A stretch of 64,000 nucleotides of DNA, taken from NCBI GenBank assembly GCA_947396885.1, contig OX377202.1:106762198-106826197 (forward strand). The letters are read 5' to 3'. The translations under genes and the position numbers were made by a program. Below the pieces are notes generated by a model. It was given only the letters and a program-made list of their open reading frames with translations, was not told the origin of the DNA and ran no database searches. Positions 45,222 through 56,227 of the stretch are shown here, in pieces (the stretch's first letter is position 1; the number at the start of each line of letters is the position of its first letter). The stretch comes from Heligmosomoides polygyrus polygyrus (taxonomy: Eukaryota; Nematoda; Chromadorea; Rhabditida; Heligmosomidae).

Positions 45222-45330
45222 ATCAGTCAAGCGATATAGTGAAATGTTTCACGTTGATAATCCGCGCTATGAGTAATTTCGGCTGTATTTTCTCCGCTAT
45301 ATTGCTGTAAGTCGTTGACGAATCTGGCCC
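45222..45330. mobile_element. MITE, right half only
   Basis: Contains the central GCGATATAGTGAAATG motif and the right terminal GTCGTTGACGAATCTGGCCC; the left half is missing. Confidence 0.65.
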
Positions 45331-45479
45331 AAGGACGTCGTGACATGCATATTCGCCAAATTTTTCGATTCAATTTGGATACTCTACGTGGCATCGTATC
45401 GCCGGGCGTCGATGTATAAATGAATCTCAACACTACATATTCCGAGCTTTAGATTTCATCACTGAGCGCAAGCAAGTGA

Positions 45480-46045
45480 TGAATACGAAGGTGTAACGAG
45501 TCACGTTTCACATTTCACGTTGCTCGATCCACTAGCATGCTGCCAGTAGGTCGGGTCAGATGTCAAAACCTATACAACGGCGCAGCTCTGAGCGTGGAGA
45601 CCATAAGCTGGGAAGCACGGCTGTTTGGGCGTAATTTATTCATAATTTAATACAACTGAAAATAAGACGTTAAAAACAGAAGGCTTAGAAGAGAAAGTGT
45701 CAATAGTGCTGGTGCGCTACTGCCGAACAGGCGAATGTTGAACGTTAATACTGGAGGTTCACTGGATAACAGAGTTTTGTGACGATTGTTAAACGCCACC
45801 GTACATTCCTGCGGCCATCTGTAAAACACAAAACCTATTGTAGCCGCAAGCAACTAATGTTGACCTGATGTTGCGCACTCACCTCTCGTTCCCCTCAAAC
45901 TTTTTCTCTCCTATATTAAACTGATGGCCTGCTTCCTTTACGTCCATATAATATGATTCAATTGCCGTATATAAGCTGTTATCACACTTGTGAGTTGTAT
46001 TCTCACGTAAGCATTTTGACATACAGCCCACAAAACTGAAAAAAT
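45480..46045. repeat. Spacer repeat A, second copy
   Basis: Counterpart of 19845-20480. In both spacers this repeat lies a few kb before the next composite block, which supports duplication of the spacer together with the block. Confidence 0.7.
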
Positions 46046-46128
46046 ATGTTTACTGAAGCTTGCTTAGATTATACCTGGGATTGAATTCGGTAACTGGCAA
46101 AAGCGACGCGAGATTGGTAAGTTCTTTG

Positions 46129-46210
46129 TGTTGAATTGTTTGTTCGTGGAGCTGTGCACCGAGATTGTTACAATTCGGCTTACGTTTCGGCGGTTTCGCC
46201 TTCGTCGGAG
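46129..46210 (-). mobile_element. Penelope terminal segment with hammerhead-like core
   Basis: The minus strand reads CCGACGA, then a GGCG-AAAC-CGCC stem-loop and GAAACG at 46208-46183. This is the arrangement of hammerhead-ribozyme motifs known from Penelope pseudo-LTRs, with one core base changed (CTGACGA to CCGACGA). The adjoining 46129-46175 is the inverted copy of 47240-47287. Confidence 0.5.
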
Positions 46211-46416
46211 CCTGGAAGAGTCCAAATAACATTTGAAGAGCTACTCCCCCAAAGGTCATTTCATTCTACAGAAAGAAATTCAAAGGTCAATGGAGTGAAG
46301 AAAACGATGTGGAGAAACGACGAAGGGCTAACCTGTGTGGTGGAAGCCAAGAAGCTCCACCAGTCACCGTCAGACGGAGGTGAACGTTGGTGAATGACTT
46401 AAGCTCTAGAGACCAC

Positions 46417-47260
46417 CTACCCTAAGGACCTCCAAGGGCATGACCCTGTAGGTCCAAACCCACAGAGGCCGAAAAAGGGTGCCAGTTCTTGCGTCACCGC
46501 CGCGCACTCGTCTCTGCGATTGATCTTGGGGTTTCGCGATGCGATCCACAATACCTCTAGCGTTTTCCGCGCGGACACGTCACTCTCGCGTGCAAGGATC
46601 GTGACAGCCACCTGAACCATTGCGCCGCCATGGCAGTCTACCCTGTGCTCACCCATTGAAGTCGATCTTTGCGACCTCCTAAGGCCGTCTAGGTGCTCCT
46701 TGACCCTTATACACAGCGGCCTTTCTGTTTTCCCGATGTACTCCTCTCTGCATTCCCTACATGACATAAGGTACACCACTCCCGAGGTCATGCAATCACC
46801 TTGTTTCCCAAAAGGACACACTACACACGAGGGGGTAGGACAGCTGCGGTAGTACAATCGGTTTCGAACTAGTTGTCCCTCCAAATTCATAGGAGGGACT
46901 TCTATCACCCTCACCAGTTCATGAAGGTCTGCCTTTCGAAGGCAACCGCGGATTTCCCTGCTGACCTCATCCGAAATGAACGGTATGCAGAAGGGAATTT
47001 TGTTTTGCTCGGTCTCGTTTGCAACCACTGAGCGATGTCAGCGTTTGGTATAAATCCCTAGAGGAGTACACATTCAAGGAAGCAATGTGCCTTGCAAGCT
47101 CCCTAGACAGCGCCTTCTGAGTGCTGTCAGACGACACTGCGACCGCTGTTCGAAACATATTGGTGACTTTGGCCCTTTTCATTTTGGATGGATGTGCAGA
47201 CATGAAGTGGAGCAGCATGTTCGTGTTGCTAGGTTTGCGATACCACAATCTCGGTGCACA
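46417..47260 (-). pseudogene. Penelope-like element: RT C-terminus, linker and GIY-YIG endonuclease
   Basis: 5'-truncated copy of a Penelope-like retroelement polyprotein. On the minus strand it starts in the last part of the reverse transcriptase (WYRKPSNTNMLLHFMSAHPS), passes through a linker (FISDEVSREIRGCLRKADLH, PPMNLEGQLVRNRLY) with a CPTPSCVVCPF cysteine motif, and enters the GIY-YIG domain (GVVYLMSCRECREEYIGKTE). The catalytic Arg (LCIRVKEH) and a conserved Glu region (RKTLEVLWI) are present. One frameshift separates the RT part (47248-46967) from the linker/endonuclease frame (47028-46417, 203 codons to a stop). Inverted copies of a 50-bp sequence bound the piece. Inactive, but the endonuclease half is unusually well kept. 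Confidence 0.85.
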
Positions 47261-47287
47261 ACTCCACGAACAAACAATTCAACACAA
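47240..47287 (+). repeat. Inverted copy of the Penelope end sequence
   Basis: CAATCTCGGTGCACAACTCC followed by ACGAACAAACAATTCAACAC is the reverse complement of 46129-46170. It lies directly at the 5' truncation point of the reverse transcriptase. Confidence 0.8.
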
Positions 47288-47799
47288 AACATCATGCCGA
47301 GATTCACGGAAAGTCGAACACGGAGTCTACTCAGAGACCTACCAGGTAAGTTCTTTATAAGGCGATGATTCGTTTCCTGCAGATAGACCTGTCACTAAGA
47401 ATTTTACATCCCGTTATGGAATTTGGTATCTTCGTATGCCCACGAGGACTTTTTTACCTTTACCTTGAGACTGACGAACTCAGCCGAGGTCTCAGCTAAG
47501 GTGCGTTTGCGCTGCACTCACAGAAGACAGTAGCTCCGCGACTATGGACACTAAAGGAATGGTGGAGAAGAATGAGATGAGGCCAAGCGACGAGTAAGTC
47601 GTCCAAATAAGGGGAGTGGACTCAGTCGTGGGCGATTCAGGTAACTACGTTATGTGCAATTCACATTGCCACGCGGCGGCACGGCGCCATGAAAGCTATC
47701 AATATCGATCGGCGGCGCCGCCCAACTCGGACATCCGGGTTCGACGAGCCGAGCCGTGTCCGCCCAACCACTCCCCCTTCAACAGTCTGGCAACTGCAG

Positions 47800-49315
47800 T
47801 TGGAAACAGAAACTGCGGTTGCTATTGTGTTGGAACAGCAACAGTGTGTTGCTCCCCCGTTGGAAGCTCGCAACACATGCTGCTATCCAGGTGCGCCCCT
47901 GTCACCGTCTAGCGCACTCTCACTGCCTGCGCTCTGACATGGCCGCGCACCATCGTCTTTCGCGCTGTCGAGCTCTCAAGCTTCTCGAAGCGGTCTTCGC
48001 GCAATCAATACTGCCGCCGCCTAGTCTAGACACTAGATTTAAGCAATCTTCAGCTCCTCTCTTCTTCAAACCTCGGCATTGTAAGTTGTTAGTCAGTTAC
48101 GTCATTTGTGTGATTTTCAGGTGGATCTTTATTTAGCAGGGCCCAAGACATTTCCACTTCTTGTCGTCTTCAGAGGCCTGAAGGCAATAAGGATCCAGCA
48201 AAAACCTCGCGTGGGGCACTAAAGACGTAAATGGCTAGACTTCAGCTTTTAACACATTGACTACAACATGACCTTCGCATTGCAGAGTGCACGGCAACCG
48301 TTTTTTAAGCTGGCTGGCGCATACGCATCACTTATGCTGCGTATTGTCTTACAATACCGCCTTTTGACTCGTCAAATGTGTGGGATGGATTTTTAAGTTG
48401 TTTCGATGACGTTGGTTCTCCATACCTCGAGATGGATGGCTTTATTCCAGACATGAGATGAAGCAAAACAATAATGTTGCCCAGAGCTTTAAAAGGCTCT
48501 GGTCATGGAAGTGCGGAATTTGTGTTTCCATGATAAGAATCTGGCGTCCGGCCACTTCTATTCCTTCCGTTCCCTGTTTAGTGTCCGGATTTCTTGAACC
48601 GAAAAGCGGAAAGACTGATGAACCAAAGCTGATTTCACTGCGGAATTTTGACACCTTGAAATGAAAATAGGCTTGAGAAGGAAAACAACTTCACTTCGCC
48701 TAGCTGCAGTCTTCCTTGGAAAAACAAGTGCATATATATACCATGCCTGAATACATACTCCACTACACTTGAAAAATGTCAAATTAACTTTAAAGCCATA
48801 GAATAGGACGTTTTAACAGAAAGGTCTCAATGTATTCATGTCATACTGAGATAATCATTTGATCTGTGGAAGCATTCCGACCTATTACTTCTGCTAAATC
48901 CTAGATTTATACGGCATAGGATGAAGTGAAGTCTCCGAATCAACAACTTTTCGACTTTCTTGAAACGTGTAGAGTTTGATTTGAAAGGTGAACGACCAGA
49001 AGGAAAAGTAAATTTAAAAAGTTTGGCAAGGAAACTGCTTAGTTTGAGATGAAAATAACAACGATAAATAAATCCTGAATCACATTGCATTAGCATTAGC
49101 AGAAAAACATGTAATCAGATGATGCACTACAGCTCAGTTAACTTACGATTTACGATTCACGACAGTTTTTTCGTAGTTACGATTTACGATTTACGAAATT
49201 TTGAATTTCATTTACGCACTTCCCTGGTCCAGACCCGAAAACCTAGCCGACTGACCACGTTCTTAAAAAATCACACGTAAATATTAATAATAAATAGTTT
49301 CTATACACTTCTATA
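47800..49315. other. Interior of the TIR element; no gene recognised
   Basis: Short overlapping open frames on both strands only. Near 49140-49200 there are repeated TTTACGATT units. The CTTCAGAGGCCTGAAGGC hairpin near 48167 resembles Penelope terminal sequence. Confidence 0.5.
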
Positions 49316-49319
49316 TCCA

Positions 49320-49590
49320 GCATGTATATGTGTACGTACATATGTGTATACATATATGCATACACATATATTTATTTATTTATATTTATGTAAATGTGTA
49401 TACATATATATGTGTATCCATACATATATGCCCATGTATAGACACATGACACATGTGTATGCATTATACACATATATGGATATACATGTACATGCATATA
49501 CATGTGTATGATCAAATATAAGTTGTATATAGTGTAAATATATATACAGTGTATATGTATATATATATATATGTGTATTAAGCATGTATT
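49320..49590. repeat. TG/TA/CATA microsatellite
   Basis: Runs of TATATG, TGTATA, ACATATA and a final (TA)n. It continues after the nested mariner at about 50891-50962, so the transposon landed inside the microsatellite. Confidence 0.9.
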
Positions 49591-49594
49591 TGTA

Positions 49595-50890
49595 CAGGAT
49601 GGTTGAAAAGTTCGGACAATTTTTTGCGGTAGTAGTACCTTTGACTTAAAAATTGAGATTTTTTGATGTTTCTGTTGCTTCCGTTGTATCTCTCGTGCAA
49701 TTTTGATCTAGAATGCGTTGTTCCAGTTTACTTGTTTTCAGTTCTGATTCTGCTGTTTCGTGAAAGTCAACTTGTCATCGTCGTCAAGTTGCACAAGACG
49801 GGATCATGACCGCGGACATAGTTCGGACAACCGTTTTCAATCAAAGGACCGTCTACAAGATTGCAAAGCGCTACAATGGAACTGGTGGGACCTCTGACAG
49901 TCACCACAGCTCCCGTCTCAGCACATCAACAACACCGGAGAACATCAACAAAGTTTGTTGTCGTATTCGCCGCAATTCTGAGGTGTCCATGAACAAGATG
50001 GCTACGCATCTCGTAATCAGTAGATAACGAGTCCACCATATTTCCAGGAGGAAACTGGGATTACGTACTACAAAGTCGTTCGTATTCTCTTTCTCTACGA
50101 CGCGAGGGAAGCCGAGAGGTTGAGGAAATGAGGCGAATGCGTCGGCAGTGCTCGATTGTTGAGGGTGCTGTTCACCGACAAGAACATTTTCACGGTCCAG
50201 CCGGTTCAAAACCGTCAGATTAGCCGGAAACTGCTCAATAAGGGTAAGCAGAAGAGGACGGCCACAAGGACCATCAGCTGAAGTCATTTTCCAGCCACGG
50301 AGATGGTGTGAGCTGGGATGTGCAGTACCGTAAAGACGCCACTGGTCTTCGTGGAGCACAACGTCGCCAGCCACCAGCAATATGTCCTTGGCGACGTACT
50401 AGACCCCAGGTCGACGTACCATTTTGGCGAAACTAGATTTCCTCTTCAGCAAGGCTAGGCACCTGCGCGTTCCGCCAAATCCACGATTGCCGCTTGCGAG
50501 GGGCTCTTCCCAGGCGTTTGGAGCAAAGACATCTGACCATCCAACTCTCAACCCGATGGATATTCGGTGTGATCACTCACGGAACAGAAGATCTCTACTG
50601 CAAGATACTCTACTGCGGAGCATCTGAAAGCGGGGTTGATGCGATCCTAGGACGAGATTACACCGGATCAGAGAGCGACCATCGTAAGCGACTTTCCAAA
50701 GCGACAGCGAAAATGTATTGAAGCCAAAAGAGGCAATTTTGAGAGCTTGTTGTGTATTTTTTCTTGTATTCTGTTGTTATTAATCTAATGAAGGAGCTTC
50801 TATTTTTGCTTGTAAATCTGTTTCTTTTATGTAATATTTTCGTACTGCTGAAATGCTTTGAAAAATTGCCCGAATTTTTCAGCCACCCTG
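49595..50890 (+). mobile_element. Mariner-superfamily element (maT-like) in the microsatellite
   Basis: 1296 bp. TIRs CAGGATGGTTGAAAAGTTCG and, inverted, CAGGGTGGCTGAAAAATTCG, each flanked by TA (49593-49594, 50891-50892). It carries the transposase remnant at 49806-50730. Confidence 0.9.
49806..50730 (+). pseudogene. Mariner-superfamily transposase, degenerate
   Basis: Begins MTADIVRTTVFNQRTVYKIA (helix-turn-helix start) and then shows, in broken frames, TDKNIFTVQPVQNRQ (first Asp box; usual DEK is DKN here), KSTIAACE-LFPG-WSKDI, a degraded SPDLNPMDYSVW-type box (NPMDIRCDHS or QPDGYSV by frame) and the C-terminal ISTARYSTAEHLKAG with KRQRKCIEAKRGNFES. The spacing and text suggest a DD37D (maT-like) relative. 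At least five stops or shifts. The segment with the second catalytic Asp is missing or unrecognisable. Confidence 0.75.
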
Positions 50891-51245
50891 TATATATGCA
50901 TATGCACATACATGTACATATATATGTGTGTATTTATACATATATATATATATGTACATATAGAAACAGCGGTGCCCCCCCCCCCAATAGCAACTCGAGC
51001 GTGCAACCGCGTGGCTCGTGTTGCTACTCGGTACGGCTCGTCGAACCCGAATGTCCGAGAAGGTATGTGGGTGGATTTCATGAAGCCGCAGTGGCCAGCG
51101 TCTTAAGTACAAATTCCGCCTAATTTGCTGTGTGTCCTTGCGCAGCAGACGAAGATCAAGTCGCTCGTAAGTACGAGAGCATTGCCGTCCAATGAATAGG
51201 TCCAGATCGAACGCAAACCATTCGCAAACGAATACTTGTACTCAC

Positions 51246-51411
51246 TTGCAACTGAGTCTTGCATTTGATGCATCCTCAAAATTCAGCCCAGCGTTGGTCA
51301 TTTTCGTTAGCTGGTCTTTTTTGAGGTTTTCGAGCCTATCGAAGTCAGATTTGCAGCTTGAGTGACAGCTTTCAACGGCTTCATCCACGCATTCGTCTTC
51401 GTTAGAATTCA
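51246..51411 (-). CDS. Candidate 166-bp internal exon, copy III
   Basis: This is the third copy of the 166-bp exon, with a strong TTTTTCAG acceptor just upstream and a GTGAGT donor. It is the most diverged copy at the nucleotide level, yet it has no indel, no stop and the same cysteine positions. Replacements are mostly radical in the middle (KQGHSE-type region), suggesting fast protein change. The product, cellular location and flanking exons are unknown. Confidence 0.5.
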
Positions 51412-51639
51412 CTGAAAAAGTATGATATTAGACAAATTGAAGGTGTTTTCAATAAAGAAAAACTATAGCAATAAACATATTTGTCGACGCGATGAGCCTT
51501 GCTCGAATCGAAGTGCGGTAGAAATGCAAGGTATAAAAGAGAGTCCCTCTTGAATAGTGATCGTAGATCCAATCTGACGCAAAAATCTTCGTCAGAGCCG
51601 AGAAAAGAGCTGAAGAGGTTACCTATCTAAGGACCATTT

Positions 51640-52090
51640 TCAAGTCACTGTGGTCCAAGAAGGTAGTGATGAAAAAGATGCAACGGATGTGGTCGAGACC
51701 AATACGTTTAAGGTAGCAGCCGAGAGCCTGGAAGACCATAGGCGGATAGAGGTAGACTGTGTGTGTAAGAGTCTCCCTTCTACCCACTCCCTCAACAACC
51801 CTCTCTCAATCATCTAATGATATCAAGCGACAATGATCAGCAGATGGGACGAGCCCGTTTGCTGATTTTTCTGCTTGATACAGGAAAGTAATAGACGGAG
51901 GATTGCTGAGGGTGTGACCAGAAGTGGAGACTCTTATTCACACAGTTTATCTCCATCCGCATGTGGTTCTCCAGACTCTCGGCTGCTACCTTAAACTTAT
52001 TGGTCTCGACCACTTCCGTTGTATCTTTTTCATCACTACTTTCTTGAACCACTGTGACTTCAAAGTGGTCCCTGAACGAGTAGCCTCACC
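51640..52090. repeat. Foldback element, copy III, both arms intact
   Basis: Arms of about 150 bp (51640-51790 and 51915-52070) are reverse complements and are separated by about 125 bp. This is the most complete member and defines the structure seen as partial copies in blocks I and II. Confidence 0.75.
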
Positions 52091-52209
52091 AAATCTTGTT
52101 CTTCCAGGTTCTGACGGAGGCGCTCGCACCGATGTTTTCCGAGTAAAATTTAACTAAGAATCTTGGTCCCACAGCTTGAAGCATTTTTACGACCAATATT
52201 CGAGGATAT

Positions 52210-53150
52210 GCCAAGATTTTCCCTCGATAGAGAGCCTTCGGGCTGTTTTGTTAAGTGGGATCTCGGCCCGCTTTAGGGCCACGTGGCGCGTCCCCGGGTG
52301 GTGGATAGGGGAATGAAACGCGAAACAAATGCGACCGTGTACTGCCCAGAGACGCAGGTGGGATGCAGGGGATGGACTCCTAGCTCTCACTGTGTCGGGT
52401 CGACGCGTTCCTTGTGCGTGGCAGCGGTATGTTCATGCATAATGTGCGTGGATGTGTCCGTGACTGTGCGGATTGTAACTGTGTCGGCTCGGCCAGAAGC
52501 TTGCACTCGGTAGACTGGGAGTACATCGTAAGGCGATTCGAGGCCACCTTAAGTCTTGCCCGTCCCTTCGTGCAGTCTGGCTGGCTGCCCGGAGTTGTGC
52601 TCCTGCACGACAGCCCCTAACTAGCTACCGTGTGTGCTCCAGTCAAACACAACAGCACTGTTGTTCAGTAGATGATATGAAGTCCATTTGTGCAAAATAG
52701 TAAACAAAAATGTCATCATAGCAGTTCTAGGCCTTCAAGCGTCTTTACAAACATTTACGAAATTTTTCTCGGCTATTTAAACAGACACGTGTTATAATTA
52801 GAATAAAAGGTCACTTCGAAGATAAATTGTGATTTGCAAAAAACCAGCAGCAACGGGAGTCGAACTAACGACGTCGCAGTTGACGAGCACGAGCACTACC
52901 CCTGCGCCACCGCTGCAGACGGAGAGCCGTTCTTACGGAGCCCTGATGACGCATCACTCTCGAGCCAGCTGTGCCGCACGTCCATCCTCTGGTGAGGCCA
53001 CCCGATTTCGGCAGGGCATAACTTGCTAAGGTGTTTCATTTTGTAACTTCGACACCCATATTCGTAATCAGCATTCCAACGCCTTTCTAATGATGCTGGT
53101 CTCAACTTGAAGTTCGATGGGAGGTCGAGACCCCTCCCAGTTATATGGGA
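52210..53150. other. Insertion in block III; tRNA-like sequence, no gene
   Basis: Replaces the 5' part of the coding-like relic. It contains the tRNA-like sequence at 52850-52925 (minus). Several short open frames without recognisable content. Confidence 0.5.
52850..52925 (-). mobile_element. tRNA pseudogene or SINE head
   Basis: The minus strand reads GCAGCGGTGGCGCAGGGGTA and later TAGTTCGACTCCCGTTGCTG. The 7-bp acceptor stem pairs (with G-T pairs) and the A and B boxes are good, but the T stem and anticodon stem are poorly paired. More likely a SINE head than a working tRNA. Confidence 0.5.
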
Positions 53151-53164
53151 ATCTCTAATGTATA

Positions 53165-53400
53165 GGACATGCGGCTTATCTAGCAGATCGGGTGGATACG
53201 TCGCAGTATATTGCGAGGATTAGGGGATTAGGAAGGAACTACGTACACGCTCAAGAAGTCAACAAAATCAAAAGAAATTGCTTCACTTACGGTCTGGCCC
53301 ACAAGCAACATTTTCTAGCGTTTTTAGCACAGGGTAAGAATTCTGTAAGCCACAGTTTGATAGGCATTTTTTCCACGTTTTAAAATACCTAAATAGAAAT
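53165..53400 (+). pseudogene. Coding-like relic, copy III, frameshifted fragment
   Basis: This corresponds to the last third of the relics in copies I and II (YLADRVD, then SQYI-RIR). A 7-8 base duplication near 53220 and later stops break the frame. The 5' part has been replaced by unrelated sequence (about 52210-53150). Confidence 0.4.
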
Positions 53401-54017
53401 GTCTTGATAGACTAGTTCACACGCACTCATTTGTCTATCACTCAACTCACCAACACACGTTCCCGAGCAGAGGTGGACGTTTCTCCGGCAGTTTGTGGTC
53501 AAGCTGAAATCATAGCTTATGTTTAAACATTACAGGACGTGAGGCCTGAAGTAATTTCACGTACAAATTCTGATGGTGGAAGAGTCTCATTTCCAGAAGA
53601 TTTATCAAAGTGGCCGAAGATATAGGAATTTTCACAGAAATTGATGCATTCTGTTCTGCAATAATTTGTTTTTGATTAGACAACATTCATTTATAATATA
53701 ATGTGTTACAACAAATGTTTTATTATTTATGTGTTATACTGTACACTAAAGAGGGCTACTCATGAATTTCAAGGTGCCACACAAGGAGTACGTTACTGTT
53801 ATACTAGACGATACTCTACAAAGCAGTTCCTCGAATGAAAGCATAGCTAAGCCTAAAATTTTGTGTCTTCAGCAAGCCCGTAAGCAATAGCTTAAACTCA
53901 CTTAGGAAATGGCAAGCCAAAACTATTGATCCTAGTGGTCGACTTTCTGTTCATTCTTCTTTGCCGCGTAGAAAAGGAAGAGAATTTATGTGAATGTTGC
54001 CCTTGAGAATAATGGAA

Positions 54018-54517
54018 TGTTACCGCGGGGTGTTTCCCTGGGAGCTGGATATCTAGGGATGTGGCCTGATCCGGACAGGAAATCGATTTATTTGGCTTCT
54101 ATAGCACCAGCAGGGGTCGGTCCGTCCGCGTCTGCTGTGCCCGCGCTCCTTTCCGTATCAGCCGCTCGCCGGGTACACCGAGACAAGATGGCAAGACCAG
54201 CCGCTTCCGACCTTGACACCAGACCAGACTGAGCGTGGCGCGCCCGGGCCCTCTTTATATAGAGTTGGGCGGGGGAGAAGCCCGGCCCCCTAAGTGGGCA
54301 CGCGCCGCTCCGTCGCCTCCGAATGGCCGGCGCTGGACACAGGCGAGACGGGCGGCGATCGATCGATCCCGCTGCTGAGAAAACACTGATACACTGCAAT
54401 AATGTACACAATTACTAACAAAACACTAAATAGAACAACACAAGCAACCTATACAACCACAGAAATACACCAGAAAGATCACTTCTGCGAGGCCTCGCGC
54501 CTCGCCCATTCTTCACA
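54018..54517 (-). mobile_element. Probable solo LTR, 500 bp
   Basis: Exactly 500 bp from TGTTACCGCGG to TTCTTCACA, with no counterpart in blocks I and II. On the minus strand a TATATAAAG box (about 54258) is followed about 165 bases later by an AATAAA (about 54088), the order expected for an LTR promoter, R region and poly(A) site. Flanking bases GGAA and GCAA could be a mutated 4-bp target duplication. No reverse transcriptase sequence nearby. Confidence 0.55.
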
Positions 54518-54619
54518 GCAAAACATTTCATGATCAAAAGCTTCCCTTCTGTATATTGAAGACTTTAACCAAAGACATTCGTCTATTCTCTATTAGCTCT
54601 TCAGCTCCTAGTTTTCCTG

Positions 54620-54785
54620 GAATCGAACTGTCAACGCAGTCGGTGGAGCCGACTGTAGCGTACAGCCGATTCTGGCTCGGCGGAGTTGGTGGATTGGTAC
54701 TAGGCTTGTTTCGGGAGAATAAAACACTGCCTTTCCATCAGATGACCACCCCGAGTCGAGCCAAATACACATTTAAATCGGCGGC
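54620..54785 (+). mobile_element. SINE remnant, block III
   Basis: Diverged counterpart of 5520-5655. In this block the MITE that follows in blocks I and II is absent, and Penelope linker sequence follows directly. Confidence 0.55.
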
Positions 54786-54789
54786 AGCA

Positions 54790-55025
54790 GCTCAACCTCA
54801 AGAGGAATGCGTCCGTACTATCAGGCGAAATCAGTGCTCCCATTCCTACGTGCCTTCGGTAAGCAGATGTACAGGAGTTTCGTGAAGATCCCTCCCACAA
54901 GATTAATGAGATAACTGGTTCGGAACCGCATGTACGACAGAACGTGCACTATATCATCTTTTGTTGTCTGCTCGTTTGGAAGTGCAGGATGGCTTTATGA
55001 CATCGGGGTGCTGCACCTTATTCAT
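54790..55025 (+). pseudogene. Penelope linker remnant, block III
   Basis: Diverged version of the linker, starting AAAAQPQEECVR. Several frameshifts. It is separated from the endonuclease C-terminus (55816-56075) by about 790 bp of inserted DNA including a MITE. Confidence 0.6.
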
Positions 55026-55645
55026 TAATTTATAACTGCACCTTAAGTCTGCCAAAAAACGGGGAAATAACGACCAACAATAAATAATCTTAGCAACCTA
55101 ATGAGGAAACAGCAATTAAAACAGCGTAGTGTCGCTATGCCCTGCGATTTCGTCATCTTTAAGTGTTCTGCAGCATTCAGAAGCCCAGATACAAGGAACC
55201 CAGCCCAACGAATGGCAGTAAAATGAGAATAAGAGTAATGAGTAATTTAGATTAATCATAGTTTAAGCAAATAGTTTCATCGTCATATAACGGTGCAGAT
55301 GTCGGTTAGAGAACCAGTATAGCTATGGCGTGACTCCGATTGGAAGAGAAAAATCACTTTCGAGCACCAGATAAGAAGGAAGCACCTAGGAGTCCGGTCT
55401 TAATTCCGGTTATACCTAGACCTTCATTACGCTTCCGTTCGATGCCGCTTCCATAGGAACTGTGTTAGCCTAACCGAACTAGCAACAAAATATGTTTGAA
55501 GGTAAAAAATATTGATATATGTGTATAAGGAAGGTTATTATAAATAACTGACTAAAGAATGAAAACATCTTATTACATGATGTTAATGCGGAGATGGGTA
55601 TTAGAGGAGACAGGCAGACCGCTTTACAACAATGCTGAGGAGCAC

Positions 55646-55814
55646 CTGGGACCTTTCATCAACGACTCACGTAACTTAACGGAGAACTGTAAGCGAAACG
55701 CTCAGATAGCGCGGCCTATCAAGCAGTATAGTGAGCGGTGAGCCGCGTTATCTGAGCATTTCGCTTACAATTCTCCGTTAAAGTTACGTAAGTCGTTGAT
55801 GAATCCAGCCTATG
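55646..55814. mobile_element. MITE, block III
   Basis: Strongly palindromic member. The two halves pair over most of their length around a GAGCGGTGAGC centre. It differs in sequence detail from the members in blocks I and II. Confidence 0.7.
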
Positions 55815-55815
55815 G

Positions 55816-56075
55816 ACATCCAATAAAAGTCTACACTGTTTCTACTCCGCTGGGGTAGCATTGGTTCCAAGCGCAATGGTTGAAGTGTCGACCACAATCT
55901 TGGCAAGCGAGAGCGACGTCACAGCATGGAACTCCGGTGGCGTTTCAGACGTTTGTGCCGTGATCAACCGCACGAGAAAATGCGGCGCGGTGACACAAGT
56001 GCTGGCGCTCTTCGCCGATTTCTGCGAATTGACCTACCTATGTGATCGTGCTCAAGAGGATCTCTAAGCAGGTGT
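55816..56075 (+). pseudogene. Penelope GIY-YIG C-terminal part, block III
   Basis: Reads MVEVSTTILASESDVTAWNS, then GAVTQVLALFADFC, matching MVQVAVTILARESDVSARKT and AAVTQELAPFFGLC of the element at 46417-47260. The acidic residue expected in the last conserved segment lies in a damaged stretch. Confidence 0.65.
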
Positions 56076-56227
56076 TCCGGGATATGCTCGTACACCCATT
56101 CGAGATTGCCCACGTACAGCTAGTGATTAACGCTGGACCGCTTCGAACCCACCACCAAGGTTAGCGCTATAACGATATTGCTATTGCTGCTCAATGATAT
56201 TGCTTCCCGACTCTTTGTCTCCTTCAA

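Larger units (their letters stand above)
47726..51059. mobile_element. 3.3-kb TIR element inserted in block III
   Basis: Left end CTCGGACATCCGGGTTCGAC, right end inverted CTCGGACATTCGGGTTCGAC, followed by GAGCCG on both sides. Block I shows the empty site near 1070 (CCACCCAACGTATGCG). The interior holds unrecognised DNA (47800-49300), a TG/TA microsatellite and a nested mariner-type element. No own transposase found. Confidence 0.7.

Noticed and set aside
49376..49585. 69-codon frame rich in Tyr, Ile and His on the minus strand
   Set aside because: It lies entirely in the TG/TA microsatellite.
52850..52925. Functional tRNA gene on the minus strand
   Set aside because: Acceptor stem and A/B boxes look good, but T and anticodon stems do not pair, so it is treated as a SINE head or pseudogene.
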